Source of the DNA: Luteimonas sp. 9C
GTDB lineage: Bacteria; Pseudomonadota; Gammaproteobacteria; Xanthomonadales; Xanthomonadaceae
Length of the DNA stretch: 64,000 nt
Assembly: GCF_902506295.1 (NCBI RefSeq)
Contig: NZ_LR733312.1
Location: 829,503-893,502, forward strand
Reading direction: 5' to 3'
The notes under the pieces are model-generated. The model did not search any database, was not told the DNA's origin, and saw nothing but the letters and a program-made list of their open reading frames with translations. Within the stretch, counting starts at the first letter, position 1. Each line of letters starts with the position of its first letter. Below, piece after piece: positions 37,301-45,855 of this stretch. The position numbers and the translations under genes were made by a program.

Positions 37301-37388
37301 CGTCAACGAGAACTTCGGTTCGCGTAGCGGCAACGAGATCCTGCTGCCGACGCGGACGTTCAAGCTCTCCTTCGGTATCGACTTTTAA
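34353..37388 (+). CDS. Oar-like TonB-dependent receptor
   Basis: 1,011 aa. A signal peptide (cleaved near LMA-QS, residue 33) is followed by a carboxypeptidase-regulatory-like Ig domain (~38-115: TIRGQVMVDSSPATDARITAVN, in parts TIRGQVMVD and GLPPGTYRLQV) and a plug (~150-270: NSRNFLAFADTVPGM, INVFIDGVGQKNY). A large barrel follows and ends FKLSFGIDF. This architecture is the Oar/SusC-like type that Xanthomonads use for oligosaccharide and peptide uptake. Here it sits between the LacI regulator and glycosidases, so it likely imports glucan fragments through the outer membrane. An excellent U-tailed terminator follows. ATG 34353 begins the signal sequence. No CRE-like site lies directly upstream, so readthrough from lacI is possible. 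Confidence 0.92.
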   Translation: MTHPDTRPRAFSRSLLSLALGGCLAMAAPALMAQSTSATIRGQVMVDSSPATDARITAVNTATGLSRSVGVTANGNYNLAGLPPGTYRLQVEANGQSTSQTVTVAIGQTATLNLGVGGVAEAAPAGEATDLDAVTVTADVLVETKTSEIATYVSQKQIESLPQNSRNFLAFADTVPGMQFVNSPNGTESQLRSGAQGSSNINVFIDGVGQKNYVTPGGITGQDDSRGNPFPQSAIGEYKVITSNYKAEYDQISSAAVTAVTKSGTNDFSGSFFWDRTADEWSARTPREIQDGVQQKQVTEQYGVTFGGPIIQDRLHFFFAYDAKDFVVPKDTRPPTVFDPSLLPADLAGLYGGYSVPFNQDLYFGKLSLQLAEAHLIELSLRYREEDSISPGNDISTPSFATNFTNDETRADLRYQFSSTNWLNDAHITFEEAAYNPVPVTAAPGRRYTIVDPNNPAVLDLGVLNIGGGPTFQDKGQRGVGFQNDLTFFGWEGHTVKMGVKYKQVDLNAFQQNPPFPQYFFDVNESLTQPYRITFSAPLEGRNPNVESSNKQFGIYIQDDWDVTDRLTLNLGLRWDYEDNPSYTDNVMDPGIAAAIRGWSNLDNADYNREDFISNGRNRKNQKNAWQPRLGFSYDLSGDETHVLFGGAGRAYDRNIFDQMAREYYGGAFTGYEIRFDTPLHPCDSAVASNCVPFDPALLTQEGIDAYTAANPRSGGEVYALNNDLKTPYSDQFSLGIRSQWEVMGHNWSTSATVAHIRSRDGIYFRLGNRYEDGSFHRIPGAPDATWGGVPFNQPIPGYGNLILGDNGIEYNLNSLLLSFDKPYTEDSGWGFNVAYTFSDAEENRSDASNGESFYFDGSRVDQRFYRSTGLARHRLVLSGIYELPWETTFSAKLIVSSPRPRNATNCIADPAPGNPYCFYDPYTPDGTFGFKQFDFSLERRWDTGTDLSFKVRADVLNAFNWRNWNQYDLNRGGWGIDDAQLTVNENFGSRSGNEILLPTRTFKLSFGIDF

Positions 37389-37399
37389 GGTAACCCCTA

Positions 37400-37432
37400 C
37401 TGCCGGTCCCCTTCGGGGTACCGGCAGTTTTA
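37400..37432 (+). terminator. Strong terminator after the Oar-like receptor
   Basis: CTGCCGGT (37400-37407) pairs with ACCGGCAG (37420-37427), and CCCC pairs with GGGG around a TTC loop, with one bulged T. TTTTAT follows. This is a canonical intrinsic terminator 11 nt after the stop. Confidence 0.92.
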
Positions 37433-37442
37433 TACTGGCCCC

Positions 37443-37456
37443 TGTAAACGATTTCA
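37443..37456. promoter_or_regulatory. CRE-like operator before the GH144-like gene
   Basis: TGTAAACGATTTCA fits TGNAANCGNWNNCA at every fixed base. It lies between the receptor terminator and the start at 37476, in a 43-nt space that must also contain the promoter, so occupancy should block transcription. Confidence 0.75.
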
Positions 37457-37475
37457 GCGCGAGGTTTCCTTCACG

Positions 37476-39140
37476 ATGCAATCCCGTCACCGTGCGTTCC
37501 AACTCCTGATCTCCGTCGCGCTCGCCGCGTTGTTCCTGGCCGGCTGCGGCAATCAGGCGCCCGCCGAGCCGGATGTGCCGCCGCCGAAACCCGGCCCCAT
37601 CGAGCAGGTGCCGGAGGTGGTGGCGCCCGTGGAAGAAGCGAAGGGACCACCGGAGCTGCCGCCGCTGTTCGCCGACATCGAGCGCCGCACGTTCCAGTAC
37701 TTCTGGGATACGACCAACGAGGTCAACGGTCTGACGCCGGATCGCTTCCCGTCGCGTCCGTTCTCCAGCGTTGCCGCGGTGGGATACGCGCTGACGGCCT
37801 ATCCAATCGGCATCGAACGTGGCTGGGTGAGCCGGACGCAGGCGGTGGACCGCACGCTCACGACGCTGAAGTTCTTCAGCAACGTCAAGATGGGCCCGCA
37901 GGCGACCGGCACCGGTGGTCATCAGGGCTTCTTCTATCACTTCATCGACATGCAGGACGGCCACCGGTTCGAGCCGTGGGTGGAGCTGTCGAGCGTCGAT
38001 ACGGGCCTGATGATGATGGGCGTGCTGTTCGCGCAGTCGTACTACGACCGTGACGATCCGCGCGAGGCCGAGATCCGCAAGCTCGCCGACCAGCTCTACC
38101 GCAACGTGCGCTGGCCGTTTCTGCAGCAGCGCGCACCGCTGATCTCGATGGGCTGGTATCCGGAAAGCGGCTTCATCGAGCACGACTGGACCGGCTACGA
38201 CGAGGCGATGCTGGTCTACATCCTCGCCCTGGGTTCGCCGACGCATCCGGTCGGCCCGGAAGCGTGGGAAGTCTGGACGCGCACCTACGACAAGTCTTGG
38301 GGCGTCTTCCGCGGCCAGGAATATCTCAGTTTCGCGCCGCACTTCGGCCACCAGTACACGCACGTCTGGGTGGATTTCCGCGGCATCCGTGACGACTACA
38401 TGCGCCGCCGCGGCATCGACTACTTCGAGAACAGCCGACGCGCGACGTATGCGCAGCGCCAGTACGCGATCGACAACCCCATGGGCTGGAAGGAGTACGG
38501 CGAGAACGTCTGGGGTCTGACCGCCAGCGACGGTCCGCAGCGCACCGACCAGGATTTCAACGGCGAGCAGCGCGAGTTCCGTCACTACAGCGCACGTGGC
38601 GCCGGTCTCGACGTCGCATTCGACGACGGGACGCTCGCACCCACTGCAGCCGTCGCGTCGATCGCCTTCGCGCCCGAAATCGTGATCCCGGCGACCGAGG
38701 AGATGCACCGCCGCTACGGCGATTACCTGTACTCGAGCTACGGCTTCCTCGACTCGTTCAACCCCAGCTTCACCTACGAAGACGTGCCGTTGAAGACGGG
38801 TCGCATCGTGCCGGGCAAGGGCTGGGTGGCCAGCGACTACATCGCGATCGACCAGGGCCCGATCCTGGCGATGATCGCGAACTACCGGAACGACTTCGTC
38901 TGGAACGTGATGAAGAAGAACCCCTACATCCGCGCCGGTCTCGAGCGCGCGGGCTTCACCGGCGGCTGGCTCGCCGGCGAGGACGAGCCCAAGGATTCCG
39001 GCCCGCCGGACGCCGACGCCGCCATGGCGCGCTCGATGGGCATCGCCGAATCGCGCGCCGCCAACCAGCCGGCCGAGCGCGACGGTCGTGCACCCGCACC
39101 GGCGCCGGCACGCGCGTCCGATCCGGTTCCGGCGGAGTAG
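37476..39140 (+). CDS. GH144-like (Glycoamylase domain) lipoprotein
   Basis: 554 aa. A lipobox LAGC (Cys near residue 25) predicts a lipoprotein. After a Pro/Glu linker the catalytic region (~65-500) is an (alpha/alpha)6 barrel of the PF10091 Glycoamylase family: FADIERRTFQYFWDTTNE, SSVAAVGYALTAYPIGIERGW, GGHQGFFYHFIDMQDG, SVDTGLMMMGVLFAQ and ASDYIAIDQGPILAMIANYR. This family includes GH144 endo-beta-1,2-glucanases, so cleavage of beta-1,2-glucans is the leading guess. The name glucoamylase is historical. The C-terminal ~60 residues are Ala/Pro/Asp-rich. It carries its own CRE-like operator and leads directly (4 nt) into the binding-protein gene, making a five-gene run to the discoidin-type protein. 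Confidence 0.85.
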   Translation: MQSRHRAFQLLISVALAALFLAGCGNQAPAEPDVPPPKPGPIEQVPEVVAPVEEAKGPPELPPLFADIERRTFQYFWDTTNEVNGLTPDRFPSRPFSSVAAVGYALTAYPIGIERGWVSRTQAVDRTLTTLKFFSNVKMGPQATGTGGHQGFFYHFIDMQDGHRFEPWVELSSVDTGLMMMGVLFAQSYYDRDDPREAEIRKLADQLYRNVRWPFLQQRAPLISMGWYPESGFIEHDWTGYDEAMLVYILALGSPTHPVGPEAWEVWTRTYDKSWGVFRGQEYLSFAPHFGHQYTHVWVDFRGIRDDYMRRRGIDYFENSRRATYAQRQYAIDNPMGWKEYGENVWGLTASDGPQRTDQDFNGEQREFRHYSARGAGLDVAFDDGTLAPTAAVASIAFAPEIVIPATEEMHRRYGDYLYSSYGFLDSFNPSFTYEDVPLKTGRIVPGKGWVASDYIAIDQGPILAMIANYRNDFVWNVMKKNPYIRAGLERAGFTGGWLAGEDEPKDSGPPDADAAMARSMGIAESRAANQPAERDGRAPAPAPARASDPVPAE

Positions 39141-39144
39141 GACC

Positions 39145-40515
39145 TTGCGCGCATTCCGACGCGTGCCCGGCGCCCGCCGCTTCATTGCGGCGGCGCGTGG
39201 CGTCTGCCTGCTGTTCGCGCTCGCGTTGCTCGCGGCCTGCGCGAAGCGCGACGAGCAGACCGTCGTCCGCTTCTGGGCGATGGGCCGCGAGGCCGAGGTG
39301 GTCTCGGAACTGGTGCGCGATTTCGAACGCGAGCACCCGGACATCCGGGTCGAGATCCAGCAGATTCCCTGGACGTCGGCGCACGAGAAACTGCTGACCG
39401 CGTTCGCGGCCGATGCGCTGCCCGACATCTGCCAGCTCGGCAACACCTGGGTGCCCGAGTTCGCGGTGCTCGGTGCGCTGGAGCCGTTGCAGTCGCGGGT
39501 GGATGCCTCGGCTGTCATCGAGGAAGCCGACTACTTTCCCGGCATCTGGCGCACCAACGTCGTCGACGACACCCTGCTCGGTGTGCCCTGGTATGTCGAC
39601 ACGCGCCTGATCTTCTATCGCAAGGACATCCTCGCCGCGGCCGGCGTCGCGGCACTGCCGCGCACGTGGCAGGAATGGGAAACCGCGATGGCGGCGGTCA
39701 AGACGCACGTCGGCCCGGATCGCTTCGCGGTGATGCTGCCGCTCAACGAGTTCGAGCAGCTGCTGTCGTTCGGACTGCAGCAGCGCGATCCACTGCTGCG
39801 CGACGACGACAGTCGCGGCAACTTCACCAGCCCGGGGTTTACCCGCGCGCTGGGCTTCTACACCAACATGTTCGAGCAGGGCTGGGCGCCGCGGATGTCG
39901 GAGACCCAGATCTCCAACGTCTGGGACGAATTCGGCCGCGGCTTCTTTTCCTTCTACGTGTCGGGCCCGTGGAACATCCGCGAGTTCCGCAATCGCCTGC
40001 CGGCCGAATTGCAGGACCAGTGGGGCACCGCGCCGCTGCCGGGACCGGACGGTCCGGGTGCGGGCATCGCCGGTGGCACGTCGCTGGTGATGTTCCGCGA
40101 TTCGCCCAACAAGGACGCGAGTTGGCAGCTGATGGAGTTCCTGTCGCGCCCCGAGATCCAGCAGCGTTTTCACGCGATGATCGGCAACCTGCCGCCGCGT
40201 CGCAGCACCTGGGAATTCCCGCAGCTGCGCGAAGACCCGTACGCGCAGGCGTTCCGCGACCAGCTCGAGCGCGTCGAGCCGACGCCGAAGGTGCTGGAGT
40301 GGGAGCGCATCGTGCAGGAGATGCGCCTGATGAGCGAACGCGTGGTGCGCGGTGGCATGGCGCAGGACGAAGCGCTGCAGGCGCTCGACGCACGCGTGGA
40401 CACGCTGCTCGAGAAGCGCCGCTGGGTGCGTGCGCGCGAGATGGAAGAAGGCGAGGGCATCGGTGCGGCCAGTGCGCCGCACGCCGCGGACCAGGGAGCT
40501 GCCCATGCGCGCTAG
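39145..40515 (+). CDS. Sugar ABC transporter substrate-binding lipoprotein
   Basis: 456 aa, family-1 extracellular solute-binding protein (maltose/oligosaccharide type). The signal has lipobox LAAC (ALALLAACAKR, near residue 32). VVRFWAMGREAEVVSELVRDFEREHPDIRV (parts: RFWAMGREAE, FEREHPDIRV), LPDICQLGNTWVPEF and YVDTRLIFYRKDIL are the typical lobes. The start is the TTG at 39145 with GGAG (39134-39137) 7 nt before it, because no ATG lies close. The C-terminal ~70 residues form a charged helix. The stop overlaps the permease start by 11 nt. It delivers oligosaccharide to the two permeases, and no ATPase gene is in this operon. Confidence 0.9.
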   Translation: MRAFRRVPGARRFIAAARGVCLLFALALLAACAKRDEQTVVRFWAMGREAEVVSELVRDFEREHPDIRVEIQQIPWTSAHEKLLTAFAADALPDICQLGNTWVPEFAVLGALEPLQSRVDASAVIEEADYFPGIWRTNVVDDTLLGVPWYVDTRLIFYRKDILAAAGVAALPRTWQEWETAMAAVKTHVGPDRFAVMLPLNEFEQLLSFGLQQRDPLLRDDDSRGNFTSPGFTRALGFYTNMFEQGWAPRMSETQISNVWDEFGRGFFSFYVSGPWNIREFRNRLPAELQDQWGTAPLPGPDGPGAGIAGGTSLVMFRDSPNKDASWQLMEFLSRPEIQQRFHAMIGNLPPRRSTWEFPQLREDPYAQAFRDQLERVEPTPKVLEWERIVQEMRLMSERVVRGGMAQDEALQALDARVDTLLEKRRWVRAREMEEGEGIGAASAPHAADQGAAHAR

Positions 40516-41383
40516 TACCGCCGGCTGGATCTTCGCCGGGCCGGCGCTGATCGTGCTCGGCATCTTCTTCGGCATCCCGGTCGCGTCGGCGCTGCTGCTG
40601 AGCCTGACCGACTTCGATCTCTACGCCCTGTCGGACATGTCGAACCTGCGCTTCGTCGCGCTGGGGAATTACGTCGATCTGCTGCAGACGCCGCTGTTCT
40701 GGAAGTCGCTCGGCAACACCGCGTATTTCGTCGTCATCGGCGTGCCGCTGTCGATCGGTGTGTCGCTCGGCGCCGCGCTGCTGCTCAACGCGAAGGTTGC
40801 GCGGTTCAAAGGCCTGTTCCGCACGGCGCTGTTCGCGCCGGTGGTGACCACGCTGGTCGCGGTTGCGGTGATCTGGCGCTATCTGTTCCACACCAGCTAC
40901 GGCCTGGTGAACTGGGCACTCGGCCACATCGGCATCGCGCCGGTCGACTGGCTGGGCGATCCGACGTGGGCGATGCCGACGATCATCCTGTTCGCCGTGT
41001 GGAAGAACTTCGGCTACAACATGGTGATCTTCATCGCCGGCTTGGCCGCGATTCCCGAAGATCTCTACGAGGCCGCGCGGATCGACGGCGCCTCGCGCTG
41101 GAAACAGTTCGTGCACGTCACGCTGCCGATGCTCGGACCGGTGCTGCTGGTGGTCGCGGTGATCACCGTGTCCGGTTATTTCCAGCTGTTCGCCGAGCCC
41201 TATGTGATGACGCGGGGCGACCCGCTGCAGAGCACCGTCAGCGTGCTGTACTTCATGTACGAGGAAGGCTTCATGTGGTGGAACCTGGGCCGCGCGTCGG
41301 CGGTGGCGTTCCTGCTGTTCCTGATCATCCTCGGCGTCACCACATTGCTGCTGCGCTTCGGGCGCAAGCGGGAGCTGGTATGA
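40505..41383 (+). CDS. Sugar ABC transporter permease (MalF/UgpA type)
   Basis: 292 aa with six predicted helices. The EAA loop that docks the ATPase is present (EAARIDGASRWKQFVHVTLP, residues ~197-216). The N terminus (AGWIFAGPALIVLGIFFGIPV) has the usual first helix. It lacks the long periplasmic domain of E. coli MalF, as in most oligosaccharide importers. It overlaps the binding-protein gene by 11 nt and the next permease by ATGA, so the three are translated as a unit. Confidence 0.93.
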   Translation: MRASTAGWIFAGPALIVLGIFFGIPVASALLLSLTDFDLYALSDMSNLRFVALGNYVDLLQTPLFWKSLGNTAYFVVIGVPLSIGVSLGAALLLNAKVARFKGLFRTALFAPVVTTLVAVAVIWRYLFHTSYGLVNWALGHIGIAPVDWLGDPTWAMPTIILFAVWKNFGYNMVIFIAGLAAIPEDLYEAARIDGASRWKQFVHVTLPMLGPVLLVVAVITVSGYFQLFAEPYVMTRGDPLQSTVSVLYFMYEEGFMWWNLGRASAVAFLLFLIILGVTTLLLRFGRKRELV

Positions 41384-42231
41384 GCCGGATCGCGGCGTAT
41401 CACGAAGTCGGCGCGACGCGCTGGTCGGCCTGGGCGGTCAATGGCGCGCTGGTCGCGCTGGCGGTCGTCGCGCTCGCGCCGCTGCTGTGGATGCTGTCGG
41501 TCTCGTTCATGCCGACCGGCGAGGCGAGCGGGTTCCCGCCGCCGCTGCTGCCGTCGGCATTGTCGTTCGACAACTACCACGAGCTGTTCGCGCGTGCGGG
41601 CATGGGGCGCTACTTCGCCAACAGTCTGATGATCTCGGCCGCGATCACCGTCGGCGCGTTGCTGATCAACACCATGGCCGGCTACGCCTTCGCCAAGCTG
41701 CGCTTCAAGGGACGCGAGCGGATCTTCCAGATCCTGCTCGCCGCGCTGGTGATTCCCGCGCAGGTCGCGATGTTGCCGCTGTTCCTGATGATGAAGGGCA
41801 TGGGCCTGGTCAACAGTTTCGGCGCGGTCGTCATTCCGGGTCTGGCGACCGTGTTCGGGATCTTCCTGGTGCGCCAGTACGCGCGTTCTATCCCTGACGA
41901 ACTGCTCGAAGCCGCGCGCATCGACGGCGCAGGCGAGATGCGGATCTTCTTCCAGATCGTGCTGCCGATGCTCAAGCCGGTGCTGGTGACGCTGACCATC
42001 TTCACCTTCATGGCCGCGTGGAACGACTTCATGTGGCCGCTGATCGTGCTGACCGACCAGACCAATTACACGCTGCCGGTCGCGCTGGCCGCTTTGTCGC
42101 GCGAGCACATCCAGGACGTCGAGATGATGATGGCCGGCGCCGTCGTCACGGTCATCCCGGTGCTGCTGCTGTTCCTCGCGCTGCAGCGCTACTACATCCA
42201 GGGCTTGCTGCTCGGCAGCGTGAAGGGGTGA
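41380..42231 (+). CDS. Sugar ABC transporter permease (MalG/UgpE type)
   Basis: 283 aa, the second pore subunit, with six helices and an EAA loop (EAARIDGAGEMRIFFQIVLP, ~183-202). The C terminus ends YYIQGLLLGSVKG, typical of the MalG family. It overlaps the MalF-type gene by 4 nt. With the binding protein it makes an importer that still needs an ATPase. The only one in the window is the MalK/UgpC-like gene at 57557. The operon appears to pause here: 222 nt with a degenerate operator pair precede the next gene. Confidence 0.93.
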   Translation: MSRIAAYHEVGATRWSAWAVNGALVALAVVALAPLLWMLSVSFMPTGEASGFPPPLLPSALSFDNYHELFARAGMGRYFANSLMISAAITVGALLINTMAGYAFAKLRFKGRERIFQILLAALVIPAQVAMLPLFLMMKGMGLVNSFGAVVIPGLATVFGIFLVRQYARSIPDELLEAARIDGAGEMRIFFQIVLPMLKPVLVTLTIFTFMAAWNDFMWPLIVLTDQTNYTLPVALAALSREHIQDVEMMMAGAVVTVIPVLLLFLALQRYYIQGLLLGSVKG

Positions 42232-42349
42232 GCAAGCCCGCTTGCGGACCACGGGTCCGCGGGCTTGCGAACGCCAGGCCACGGATGGCATGGCCGGACC
42301 ATCCGGCGCCTGTGCAGTTCCGCCATGGACGGCAGCGGAATCGTCGTGT

Positions 42350-42375
42350 GTGAATCGCTTTCAGAAACGATTTCG
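42350..42375. promoter_or_regulatory. Degenerate tandem CRE-like sites before the first paralogue
   Basis: GTGAATCGCTTTCA (42350-42363) and CAGAAACGATTTCG (42362-42375) each match about 7-8 of the 10 fixed positions of TGNAANCGNWNNCA. The second shares the 10-base core AAACGATTTC with the site at 37443. They lie ~80 nt before the start at 42454. Confidence 0.45.
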
Positions 42376-42453
42376 AGCACCACCCCATCGCGCGAATGCG
42401 CAGCAACAGTCCAACCGCACCACCCGAATCGAACCACGGAGCCACCGCACCGC

Positions 42454-45400
42454 ATGAAGATCCTCGACACCCGCGCCGTTCGCGCGCCTGCCGACACCGA
42501 CATGACGCGGACTGACGTCGCCATCGCAGTTTCCGGCCGTGCCCGAATCGCGCGCGTCGCCGGCCTCGCCGCGCTGAGCACCGCGCTCGCGGCCTGCAAC
42601 GTCTCGCCGAGTCCCAGCGACGACGGCGCCGCGCCTGACGCAGGTGAGGGCATCCGCATCCTCGACGATTTCGACGATCCGTCGACGTGGACCGTCGTGA
42701 CCTCGAACCAGGTCACCGGCACCCTGCGCCAGGTCGATGTCGACGGCGGCAAGGCGCTGTGCCTGGACTACGACTACAACGGCGTGTCCGGTCATGTCGG
42801 GCTCCAGCGCGATCTGAAGATGACGTATCCGGAGAACTACCGGTTCGCGTTCCGGATGCGCGGCGAGTCGCCGGCCAACGACCTGCAATTCAAGGTCGTC
42901 GACGCCAGCGGCGACAACGTGTGGTGGGTCAACCGGCCGAAGTACGATTTCCCGACCGATTGGACCGACATCCGCTACCGCAAGCGGCACATCGACAAGG
43001 CCTGGGGACCGGATCCGGACAAGACGCTGCGCGCGAGCGAGAAGCTCGAGTTCACGATCTACAACAACGCCGGCGGCAAGGGCACGGTCTGTTTCGACCA
43101 GCTCACGTTCGAGGCACTGCCGCCCGACGACACCTCGCCACTGACCGCCAGCGCCGCGTCGACCACCACGCCCGACGGCGTCGACAACGTCGTCGACGGC
43201 AACGCGGAAAGCGCGTGGACCACGGCCACGGCGCCGCAGAACGTGGTGCTCGATCTGGGCACGCTGCGCGAATTCGGTGGCCTGCGCCTGCAGTGGCAGC
43301 CGGGCCGTCATGCGTCCAGTTATGCGGTGTCGCTGTCCGAAGACGGCGAGGCGTGGACGCAGGTCCGCGAGGTGACGCAGGGCAATGGCGGCGTCGACTG
43401 GCTGGCGCTGCCGGAAGCGGAGGCGCGCTACATCGGCCTCGATCTGCGCGATGGCCCGGCCGACGGTTTCGCGCTGTCCGAAGTCGCGGTGCAGCCGCTG
43501 GGCATGTCCGAACATCCGAACGACGTGCTCGAAGCCGTCGCGGCCGACCGGCCCAGGGGACAGTTCCCGCGGGGCTTCAGTGGCGAGCAGGCCTACTGGA
43601 CGATCCTCGGTCTCGACGGCGGCCTGCAGCAGGGCCTGATCGGCGAGGACGGCGCGATCGAAGTCGCTGCCGCCGGCTTCTCGATCGAACCCTTCGTGCG
43701 CGTGGGCGACACGCTGGTGACCTGGGCGGACGCGAAGATCGCGCAGACCCTGCAGGACGACTACCTGCCGATCCCGAGCGTTGACTGGACCCACGATGCG
43801 CTGGGCTTGCGCGTGACCGGATTCGCCCGCGGCACGCCGGAGGATTCGCAGCTGGTCGCGCGCTACCGGCTCAGCAATCCGGGCGGCGAGGCGCGTGATT
43901 ACCAGCTCGCACTCGCAGTACGGCCCATGCAGGTCAATCCGCCGACCCAGTTCCTCAACATCACCGGCGGCGTGAGCCCGTTGCGCCAGTTGGCCGTGAC
44001 CACTGACGGCGTGCGCGTCGACGGCAAGCCGCGCGTGTTCGCGCGTCAGCCTGCGCAGGCCGCCTTTGCGACCACGTTCGATGCCGGCATGGACGTCGAG
44101 CATCTGGCGACCGGCATCTGGCCGGCGACGACCGAGGTGGAGGATCCGCAGGCGTTCGCCTCGGGCGCGATGGTCTACACCGTGCGTCTGGCGCCGGGCG
44201 AGTCGCGCGAGTTCGATCTGCTGATCCCGATGACCGGCGACATGGCGCGCGCGCCGGCGGACTGGAACCCGCAGTCGATGCAGGACGCGATCGCGGGCGA
44301 GTGGCGCGACAAGCTCGACGAAGTGGGTTTCGACGTGCCGGCCGCCGGCAAGGATCTGGCCGACACGCTGCGCACGTCGCTGGCGCACATGCTGATCTCG
44401 CGCATCGGGCCGCGTCTGCAGCCGGGCACGCGCTCGTACGCGCGCAGCTGGATCCGCGACGGCGCGATGATCTCCGAGGGTCTGCTGCGCATGGGCCGTC
44501 CGGAAGTCGTCAAGGAATACGTCGAGTTCTATGCGCCTTACCAGTTCGACAACGGCAAGGTGCCGTGCTGCGTCGACGATCGCGGTAGCGACCCCGTGCC
44601 GGAGAACGACAGCCACGGCGAGTTGATCTTCAACATTGCCGAGTACTGGCGCTACACCGGCGACGACGCCTTCCTGCAGACGATGTGGCCGCACGTGCTC
44701 GGCGCGTACACTTACATGGAAGAGCTGCGCGCCAGCGAGCGCACGGAGGAGAACCGCAAACTCAACGCGGCCTTCTACGGGATGATGCCGGCCTCGATCA
44801 GCCACGAAGGCTATTCGGCCAAGCCGATGCATTCGTACTGGGACAACTTCTGGGCGCTGCGCGGCTACAAGGACGCGGTGGAGATCGCCGAAGCGCTGGG
44901 CAAGCCGGACGACGCCAGGCGCATGGCGGCCGCGCGCGACGAGTTCCGCGTCGACCTCGATGCCTCGCTGCGCAACGCCGCCGAGCAGCACGGCATCGAC
45001 TTCCTGCCCGGCGCCGCCGAGCTCGGCGATTTCGATGCGACCTCGACGACCATCGCGCTGGCCCCCGGCGGCGAACAGGGCCGTCTGCCCGAGCCGCTGC
45101 TGACCAATACCTTCGAGCGCTACTGGACCAAGTTCACCGATCGCCGCGACGGTCGCGAGCCGTGGAAGGACTACACGCCCTACGAGTGGCGCAATGTCGC
45201 CGCGTTCGTGCGCCTGGGCTGGCGCGCACGTGCGAACGAGGTGCGCGAGTGGTTCTTCGGCCACCGGGCGCCGCAGCCGTGGAACCAGTGGGGCGAAGTC
45301 GTCACGCCGACGCCGCGCACGCCGTTCTTCCTCGGCGATCTGCCGCATGCCTGGGTGGGCTCGGACTTCGTGCGCTCGGCGCTCGACATGTTCGCCTACG

Positions 45401-45711
45401 TACGCGAAGTCGACGACAGCCTGGTGCTGGCGGCGGGCGTGCCCGCCGACTGGTTGAACGAGGGCGTCGCGCTGCGCGGCATGCGGACACCGCAAGGCAC
45501 CGTCGGTTACTCGCTGCGCCGTGACGGCGATGCGCTGCTGCTCGACATCGCGGCCGGCAGCGGCTTGCCCGCGGGCGGTCTGGTGCTGCAGTGGCCGTAC
45601 GAGAGCGTGCCGGGCGCGACGACGATCGACGGCCAGGCCGCGAAGTGGGACGGCAACGAACTGCGCATCACGCGCGCCGGCGCGAAGGTGCGGATCGCGG
45701 GCGCGGGCTGA
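42454..45711 (+). CDS. Large lipoprotein: sugar-binding modules plus (alpha/alpha)6 glycosidase-like region
   Basis: About 1,085 aa. A lipobox LAAC lies at ~residue 48 if ATG 42454 is used. ATG 42502 gives a more usual signal length. Order: a jelly-roll module (~60-230, GIRILDDFDDPSTW), an F5/8-type discoidin module (~235-350, NVVLDLGTLREFGGLRLQW), a beta-sandwich (~360-610, FSGEQAYWTILGLDGGLQQG) and an (alpha/alpha)6 region (~640-960) with YARSWIRDGAMISEGLLRMG (D669), SISHEGYS (E785) and YTPYEWRNVAAF. The beta-sandwich plus toroid recalls GH94/GH15-like enzymes, but I cannot place it in a family. It is clearly paralogous to the minus-strand gene at 48091. The context suggests cutting of oligosaccharides or non-reducing ends. 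Confidence 0.8.
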   Translation: MKILDTRAVRAPADTDMTRTDVAIAVSGRARIARVAGLAALSTALAACNVSPSPSDDGAAPDAGEGIRILDDFDDPSTWTVVTSNQVTGTLRQVDVDGGKALCLDYDYNGVSGHVGLQRDLKMTYPENYRFAFRMRGESPANDLQFKVVDASGDNVWWVNRPKYDFPTDWTDIRYRKRHIDKAWGPDPDKTLRASEKLEFTIYNNAGGKGTVCFDQLTFEALPPDDTSPLTASAASTTTPDGVDNVVDGNAESAWTTATAPQNVVLDLGTLREFGGLRLQWQPGRHASSYAVSLSEDGEAWTQVREVTQGNGGVDWLALPEAEARYIGLDLRDGPADGFALSEVAVQPLGMSEHPNDVLEAVAADRPRGQFPRGFSGEQAYWTILGLDGGLQQGLIGEDGAIEVAAAGFSIEPFVRVGDTLVTWADAKIAQTLQDDYLPIPSVDWTHDALGLRVTGFARGTPEDSQLVARYRLSNPGGEARDYQLALAVRPMQVNPPTQFLNITGGVSPLRQLAVTTDGVRVDGKPRVFARQPAQAAFATTFDAGMDVEHLATGIWPATTEVEDPQAFASGAMVYTVRLAPGESREFDLLIPMTGDMARAPADWNPQSMQDAIAGEWRDKLDEVGFDVPAAGKDLADTLRTSLAHMLISRIGPRLQPGTRSYARSWIRDGAMISEGLLRMGRPEVVKEYVEFYAPYQFDNGKVPCCVDDRGSDPVPENDSHGELIFNIAEYWRYTGDDAFLQTMWPHVLGAYTYMEELRASERTEENRKLNAAFYGMMPASISHEGYSAKPMHSYWDNFWALRGYKDAVEIAEALGKPDDARRMAAARDEFRVDLDASLRNAAEQHGIDFLPGAAELGDFDATSTTIALAPGGEQGRLPEPLLTNTFERYWTKFTDRRDGREPWKDYTPYEWRNVAAFVRLGWRARANEVREWFFGHRAPQPWNQWGEVVTPTPRTPFFLGDLPHAWVGSDFVRSALDMFAYVREVDDSLVLAAGVPADWLNEGVALRGMRTPQGTVGYSLRRDGDALLLDIAAGSGLPAGGLVLQWPYESVPGATTIDGQAAKWDGNELRITRAGAKVRIAGAG

Positions 45712-45723
45712 GGCACGACACGC

Positions 45724-45749
45724 TGCGGGTGCACACGAGCGCACCCGCA
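45724..45749 (+). terminator. Hairpin after the first paralogue
   Basis: TGCGGGTGC (45724-45732) pairs with GCACCCGCA (45741-45749) around an 8-nt loop. No T tract. Possible weak terminator. Confidence 0.4.
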
Positions 45750-45855
45750 ACGGATTGATCCGCAGGCGCGGTGCATGGCTGCGACGGTTCGTCCACGCTG
45801 GACCCGTCGCGCGCATGGGCCGCGCCTGCACCACATTCGAGGGGAGGGGAGTTCG

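Noticed and set aside
37476-39140. Starch glucoamylase
   Set aside because: The PF10091 name suggests it, but characterised members are beta-glucan enzymes, and no starch-binding module or GH15 motif is present.
33948-39518. A 1,856-codon minus-strand open frame across the LacI, Oar and GH144-like genes
   Set aside because: It is antisense to three genes with clear homology and encodes Arg/Val/His-rich, non-protein-like sequence. Such long shadow frames are a high-GC codon-usage effect.
42361-45834. A 1,157-codon minus-strand frame opposite the first large paralogue
   Set aside because: It is a mirror of the real lipoprotein gene, with no motif and no ribosome site.
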